From NCBI GenBank assembly GCA_002328075.1, contig DCVT01000046.1, positions 1-64,000 of the forward strand: a stretch of 64,000 bases of DNA, in the 5' to 3' direction. Source of the stretch: Anaerolineales bacterium UBA2181. GTDB lineage: Bacteria; Chloroflexota; Anaerolineae; Promineifilales; UBA4811. Shown piece after piece: positions 60,829 through 64,000 of the stretch. Below the pieces are notes generated by a model, which saw only the letters and a program-made list of their open reading frames with translations, ran no database searches and had not been told where the DNA came from. How positions within the stretch are numbered: position 1 is the stretch's first letter; the number at the start of each line of letters is the position of its first letter. Both the position numbers and the translations under genes were made by a program.

Positions 60829-62481
60829 ATGTCAGCTCTGACAGAGTCCGCTGTTTGGAAGGCACTGCAAGACCACCAACGGTCGATGCAAGAGGTGCAC
60901 ATGCGAGACCTCTTTGCCCGCGACCGGCGGCGTTTCGAGCGGTTTTCGCTCTGGCTGGGCGATGTTCTCCTGGACTATTCCAAGAACAGGATCACAACCG
61001 AGACGATGAGTCTGCTGGTCAGCCTGGCAGAGCAGGCGCGTCTGGCGGAAAAGATCGAGGCGATGTTCACCGGCCAACGGATCAACCGCACCGAAGACCG
61101 GCCTGTGCTTCACGTGGCGCTGCGAAATCGCGCCAACCGGCCGATCCTGGTGAGTGGCCGCGACGTCATGCCGGAGGTCAACCGGGTTCTGGCGCAGATG
61201 CGCCAGTTCGCGGATGCGGTTCGGTCTGGCCGCTGGCGGGGTTACACCGACAAGCCAATCACCGACCTGGTCAACATTGGAATCGGCGGCTCTGATCTGG
61301 GACCCAAGATGGTCACCACCGCGCTCCGGCCGTACGGTATGCCCGGCATGGCGGTTCATTATGTCTCCAACATTGACGGCACCGACCTGGTGGAAACACT
61401 CAGGGCGATCAGCCCGGAGACGACCCTGTTCCTGGTGGCTTCCAAGACCTTTACCACCCAGGAGACCATGACCAACGCCCACTCCGCGAAGGCCTGGCTG
61501 CTGGCAACGGCTCAGGATGAAGCCGCAGTCGCCCGTCACTTTGTTGCCATGTCCACCAACGCGGCGGCGGTGACCACGTTTGGCATCCATCTGAAGAACA
61601 TGTTTGAGTTCTGGGACTGGGTGGGGGGACGCTACTCCCTGTGGTCGGCCGTCGGCCTGTCCATGGCGCTGTTCCTGGGGATGGATCGTTTTGAAGAGCT
61701 GTTGGCCGGAGCGTACGCCGCGGATGAGCATTTTCGCACCACGCCGTTTGAGCAGAACATCCCGGTGGTGATGGCCCTGTTGGGCATCTGGTACGGCAGC
61801 TTTTTCGGGGCTCAGTCCCACGCTATCCTGCCGTACGACGAATACCTCGGGCTCTTGCCGAACTATCTGCAGCAAGCTGACATGGAAAGCAACGGGAAAA
61901 GCACCACGCAGGACGGCAGCTGGGTCGATTATGCCACCGGGCCCGTGGTCTGGGGACAACCAGGGACCAACGGTCAACACGCTTTTTACCAGCTCATCCA
62001 CCAGGGTACGCATCTGATCCCCTGCGATTTCCTGGCGGCCGCTCACAGCCAGAACCCCCTGGGCGAACACCACCTCATCCTGCTGTCCAACTTTTTCGCT
62101 CAGACGGAAGCGCTGATGAAGGGCAAGTCGGCCGACGAGGTGCGGTCCGAATTGCTGGCCGCAGGATGCACGGGCGAGCGACTGGAGCGGCTGGTGCAGG
62201 CCAAAACCTTTCCCGGCAACCGGCCGACCAACTCCTTCCTCTATCCCCGGCTGACACCCCATACCTTGGGAACGCTGATCGGCCTTTACGAGCACAAAAT
62301 CTTTGCCCAGGGGGCCATCTGGGAGATCAATTCGTTTGACCAGATGGGAGTGGAATTGGGAAAGCAACTGGCCAGGGCGGTCCTGCCTGAACTATCAAGT
62401 GACGGACAGGCAGACGCGCATGACTGCTCGACCAACGGGTTGATCAACTGCTGGAAGCAGATGCGGCGTGAGGCTGCGTAG
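60829..62481 (+). CDS. pgi: Glucose-6-phosphate isomerase
   Basis: A 550-residue isomerase that interconverts glucose 6-phosphate and fructose 6-phosphate in glycolysis. GIGGSDLGP and [11 protein letters not shown] bind the phosphate. MESNGKST holds the catalytic base region, [13 protein letters not shown] the conserved His, and [13 protein letters not shown] the late Lys and His. The length fits the long bacterial/eukaryotic type. GGAGGAATTGGC precedes ATG 60829. Confidence 0.96.
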   Translation: MSALTESAVWKALQDHQRSMQEVHMRDLFARDRRRFERFSLWLGDVLLDYSKNRITTETMSLLVSLAEQARLAEKIEAMFTGQRINRTEDRPVLHVALRNRANRPILVSGRDVMPEVNRVLAQMRQFADAVRSGRWRGYTDKPITDLVNIGIGGSDLGPKMVTTALRPYGMPGMAVHYVSNIDGTDLVETLRAISPETTLFLVASKTFTTQETMTNAHSAKAWLLATAQDEAAVARHFVAMSTNAAAVTTFGIHLKNMFEFWDWVGGRYSLWSAVGLSMALFLGMDRFEELLAGAYAADEHFRTTPFEQNIPVVMALLGIWYGSFFGAQSHAILPYDEYLGLLPNYLQQADMESNGKSTTQDGSWVDYATGPVVWGQPGTNGQHAFYQLIHQGTHLIPCDFLAAAHSQNPLGEHHLILLSNFFAQTEALMKGKSADEVRSELLAAGCTGERLERLVQAKTFPGNRPTNSFLYPRLTPHTLGTLIGLYEHKIFAQGAIWEINSFDQMGVELGKQLARAVLPELSSDGQADAHDCSTNGLINCWKQMRREAA

Positions 62482-62805
62482 GAGACATAGCGCACGTGAG
62501 CACTGCCAGGCCGGTCGGCCGATGGTGGCCCCCTACAGACGCGCCGGCCGAAGGTCCGGTGACAGGATCCTCTTGTGCGCGCCGCGGTTCTGCCCGGAAT
62601 ATGAGCTGGAGCCGGGTCGGGATGGTCGGCCCGGGTCAACGGCACTCATGAGACACCGGGCCGGGCGCGCTATGTCACGCATGATTGGCGCTCATTGCCG
62701 CTGTCTGGGCGCGTCGCTTCTGGTATGATAGTGCCCGGTTGGCCGGGGCGCCATGGTTCACGACCGACACGGATCGAGAACCCCATATAGTGAAATGGAC
62801 TGGTG
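62482..62805 (+). other. Intergenic region, probable promoter only
   Basis: 324 nt after pgi. No coding frame is seen. TGGTATGAT at 62721-62729 is an extended -10 (TG, one base, TATGAT) and likely drives the carboxylase gene; no -35 at the right distance was found. Confidence 0.5.
62721..62729 (+). promoter_or_regulatory. Extended -10 promoter element of the carboxylase gene
   Basis: TGGTATGAT, an extended -10 with TG one base before TATGAT, 76 nt before the start codon. A -35 is not evident. Confidence 0.45.
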
Positions 62806-64000
62806 ATGACGGTAAAGGCGGATCAGCGGATTCAGGAACTGTTCAAGATGCGGGCCCTGGCACAGCAGGGGGGCGGCGAAAAGCGGGTGGCCCGACAGCG
62901 CGCCCAGGGCAAACTGACGGCGCGGGAGAGGGTCCTGCGGCTACTGGACCCGGGGACGTTTCACGAACTGGAACCGTTCATCCGGCTGCGGGAGGACGAA
63001 TTGGGGCGCACGCCGGAACGGTACCTGGGCGATGGCGTGGTGACCGGATACGGGATGGTGGACGGCCGGACGGTGTTCTGTTACGCGCAGGACTTTACCG
63101 TGTATGGTGGCACCCTGGCAGAGATGCACGGGCAAAAGATCTGCCGGGTCATGGACCTGGCGCTGCGAAACGGATCGCCGGTCGTGGGACTGATCGACTC
63201 GGGCGGCGCCCGGATCCAGGAGGGGGTGCGCAGCCTGGGCGCGTATGCCGAGGTCTTTCGACGCAACGCCATCATGTCCGGGGTGGTGCCGCAGATATCG
63301 GTGATGTTGGGCCCGTGCGCCGGCGGTGCGGCGTACTCTCCCGCGGTCACCGATTTCATCATCATGGTAGAGGGGAACAGCTCCATGTTCCTGACCGGTC
63401 CGAGCGTGATCAAAGCGGTGACTGGAGAAGAGGTTGACGCGGAGACGTTGGGCGGCGCTCGCGTTCACACGTCCATCAGCGGCAATGCTCACCTCTCGGC
63501 TCCCTCCGAAGAGGAGAGTCTGGCGCTTTGCCGCCGCCTGCTAGGCTACCTTCCGTGCAACAACATGGAAAACCCGCCGATCGTGGAGACGGGGGACGAC
63601 CCTTTGCGGCAGGATGACGCGCTGAACCACCTCGTACCGCCGGACCCAAGCGAACCATACGATATGATGGAGGTGCTGCTACGGGTCTTTGACCGTGGAA
63701 CGCTTTTGGAGATCCAGCCGGACTGGGCCCGCAATGTGATTGCGGGGTTGGCCCGGCTGAGCAACCGGGTCGTCGGCGTGGTCGCGCAACAGCCGTTGGT
63801 GATGGCGGGCGTCATGGACATCAACTCGTCGGACAAGATCTGCCGCTTTGTCCGCTTTTGTGACTGCTTTAACATCCCGGTTGCCACCTTTGTGGACTCG
63901 CCCGGATTTCTGCCTGGTGTGGCGCAGGAACACGGGGGTGTCATTCGGCACGGAGCCAAGGTGCTCTACGCCTACAGTGAGGCCACGGTACCCAAAGCCA
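62806..64000 (+). CDS. Acyl-CoA carboxylase carboxyltransferase (beta) subunit, 5' part
   Basis: At least 398 residues; the frame is open to the window end. KLTARERVLRLLDPGTFHELE is the standard start of propionyl-CoA or methylmalonyl-CoA carboxyltransferase subunits. GLIDSGGARIQEGVRSL, the oxyanion-type loop GPCAGGAAYSPAVTDF and the later TFVDSPGFLPGVAQEHGGVIRHGAK match the N- and C-crotonase-like lobes. It transfers CO2 from biotin to an acyl-CoA, or in decarboxylases the reverse. The start is ATG 62806, without a clear ribosome site. Its partner biotin subunits are not in the window. Confidence 0.92.
   Translation, partial: MTVKADQRIQELFKMRALAQQGGGEKRVARQRAQGKLTARERVLRLLDPGTFHELEPFIRLREDELGRTPERYLGDGVVTGYGMVDGRTVFCYAQDFTVYGGTLAEMHGQKICRVMDLALRNGSPVVGLIDSGGARIQEGVRSLGAYAEVFRRNAIMSGVVPQISVMLGPCAGGAAYSPAVTDFIIMVEGNSSMFLTGPSVIKAVTGEEVDAETLGGARVHTSISGNAHLSAPSEEESLALCRRLLGYLPCNNMENPPIVETGDDPLRQDDALNHLVPPDPSEPYDMMEVLLRVFDRGTLLEIQPDWARNVIAGLARLSNRVVGVVAQQPLVMAGVMDINSSDKICRFVRFCDCFNIPVATFVDSPGFLPGVAQEHGGVIRHGAKVLYAYSEATVPKA

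Noticed and set aside
60832..62367. A 511-codon open frame on the minus strand
   Set aside because: It is antisense to pgi and has no ribosome site or recognisable motif.
1..64000. tRNA and rRNA genes
   Set aside because: No cloverleaf with GGTTCRANYCC-type T-arm or rRNA segment was recognised by eye on either strand.

Overview
The window is about 64 kb of GC-rich (roughly 60-65 %) bacterial chromosome. It most likely comes from a Chloroflexota bacterium of the Anaerolineae/Caldilineae type. This is inferred from gene content: solute-binding lipoproteins with repeated Val-Glu-rich 'VEKEVVVTQ' linkers, Thr/Pro-rich lipoprotein linkers, a fused molybdenum-hydroxylase subunit, and many small orphan membrane proteins. 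No rRNA, tRNA or CRISPR array was seen. Most genes are short operons with clear Shine-Dalgarno sites. At least three genes and one leader peptide instead seem to start directly at the transcript 5' end, with a -10 box 7-8 nt upstream of ATG.

Layout. 1-147: edge of a transposase gene. 0.4-8 kb: oligopeptide-type ABC importer operon ending in an intrinsic terminator. 8.2-10 kb: ABC-2 exporter pair (minus). 10.2-14.9 kb: molybdenum hydroxylase (FAD subunit, fused 2Fe-2S/Mo subunit, DUF364-type protein). 15-21.6 kb: FmdB-type zinc ribbon, GNAT, SDR epimerase, two tandem glycosidase-like lipoproteins, and two RNA methyltransferases. 21.7-27.3 kb: arginine operon argC-argB-argD-acetyltransferase-(argG remnant)-argJ-(argH remnant), preceded by an Arg-rich leader peptide and a terminator/antiterminator. 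27.4-33.9 kb: Fpg-like protein, glycogen synthase, M20 peptidase, HAD phosphatase, nucleotide-sugar dehydratase. 33.9-40.5 kb: membrane domain-subtilase fusion, coiled-coil membrane protein, esterase lipoprotein, divergent macrodomain locus. 40.5-44.7 kb: ferredoxin-like protein, YdjC deacetylase and GH13 glycosidase, split by an internally deleted IS21-family element with 24-bp terminal repeats and a 6-bp target duplication. 44.8-50.8 kb: Nudix hydrolase, small and membrane proteins, radical SAM/B12 protein. 51-55.9 kb (minus): VKOR, multi-cofactor FAD oxidoreductase, DAO-type oxidoreductase and a LysW-like/GreA fusion. 56-59.1 kb: selenium/sulfur-delivery operon (YedE-type transporter, TusA-like, cysteine desulfurase-like, DUF3343) behind a structured leader with a terminator. 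59.2-64 kb: exonuclease III, DinB-like, glucose-6-phosphate isomerase, and the 5' part of an acyl-CoA carboxylase beta subunit.

Main points of interest: (1) a complete-looking arginine attenuator (leaderless peptide with six Arg codons, 9-bp antiterminator, 12-bp terminator); (2) remnants of argG and argH still in place in the arginine operon; (3) an uncharacterised structured leader with terminator and possible antiterminator before the YedE operon; (4) a LysW-like zinc ribbon fused to a GreA-type elongation factor; (5) a membrane (CPBP-like) domain fused to a subtilisin protease; (6) a well-delimited IS21 deletion derivative. All functions are inferred from sequence read by eye; no database search was run.
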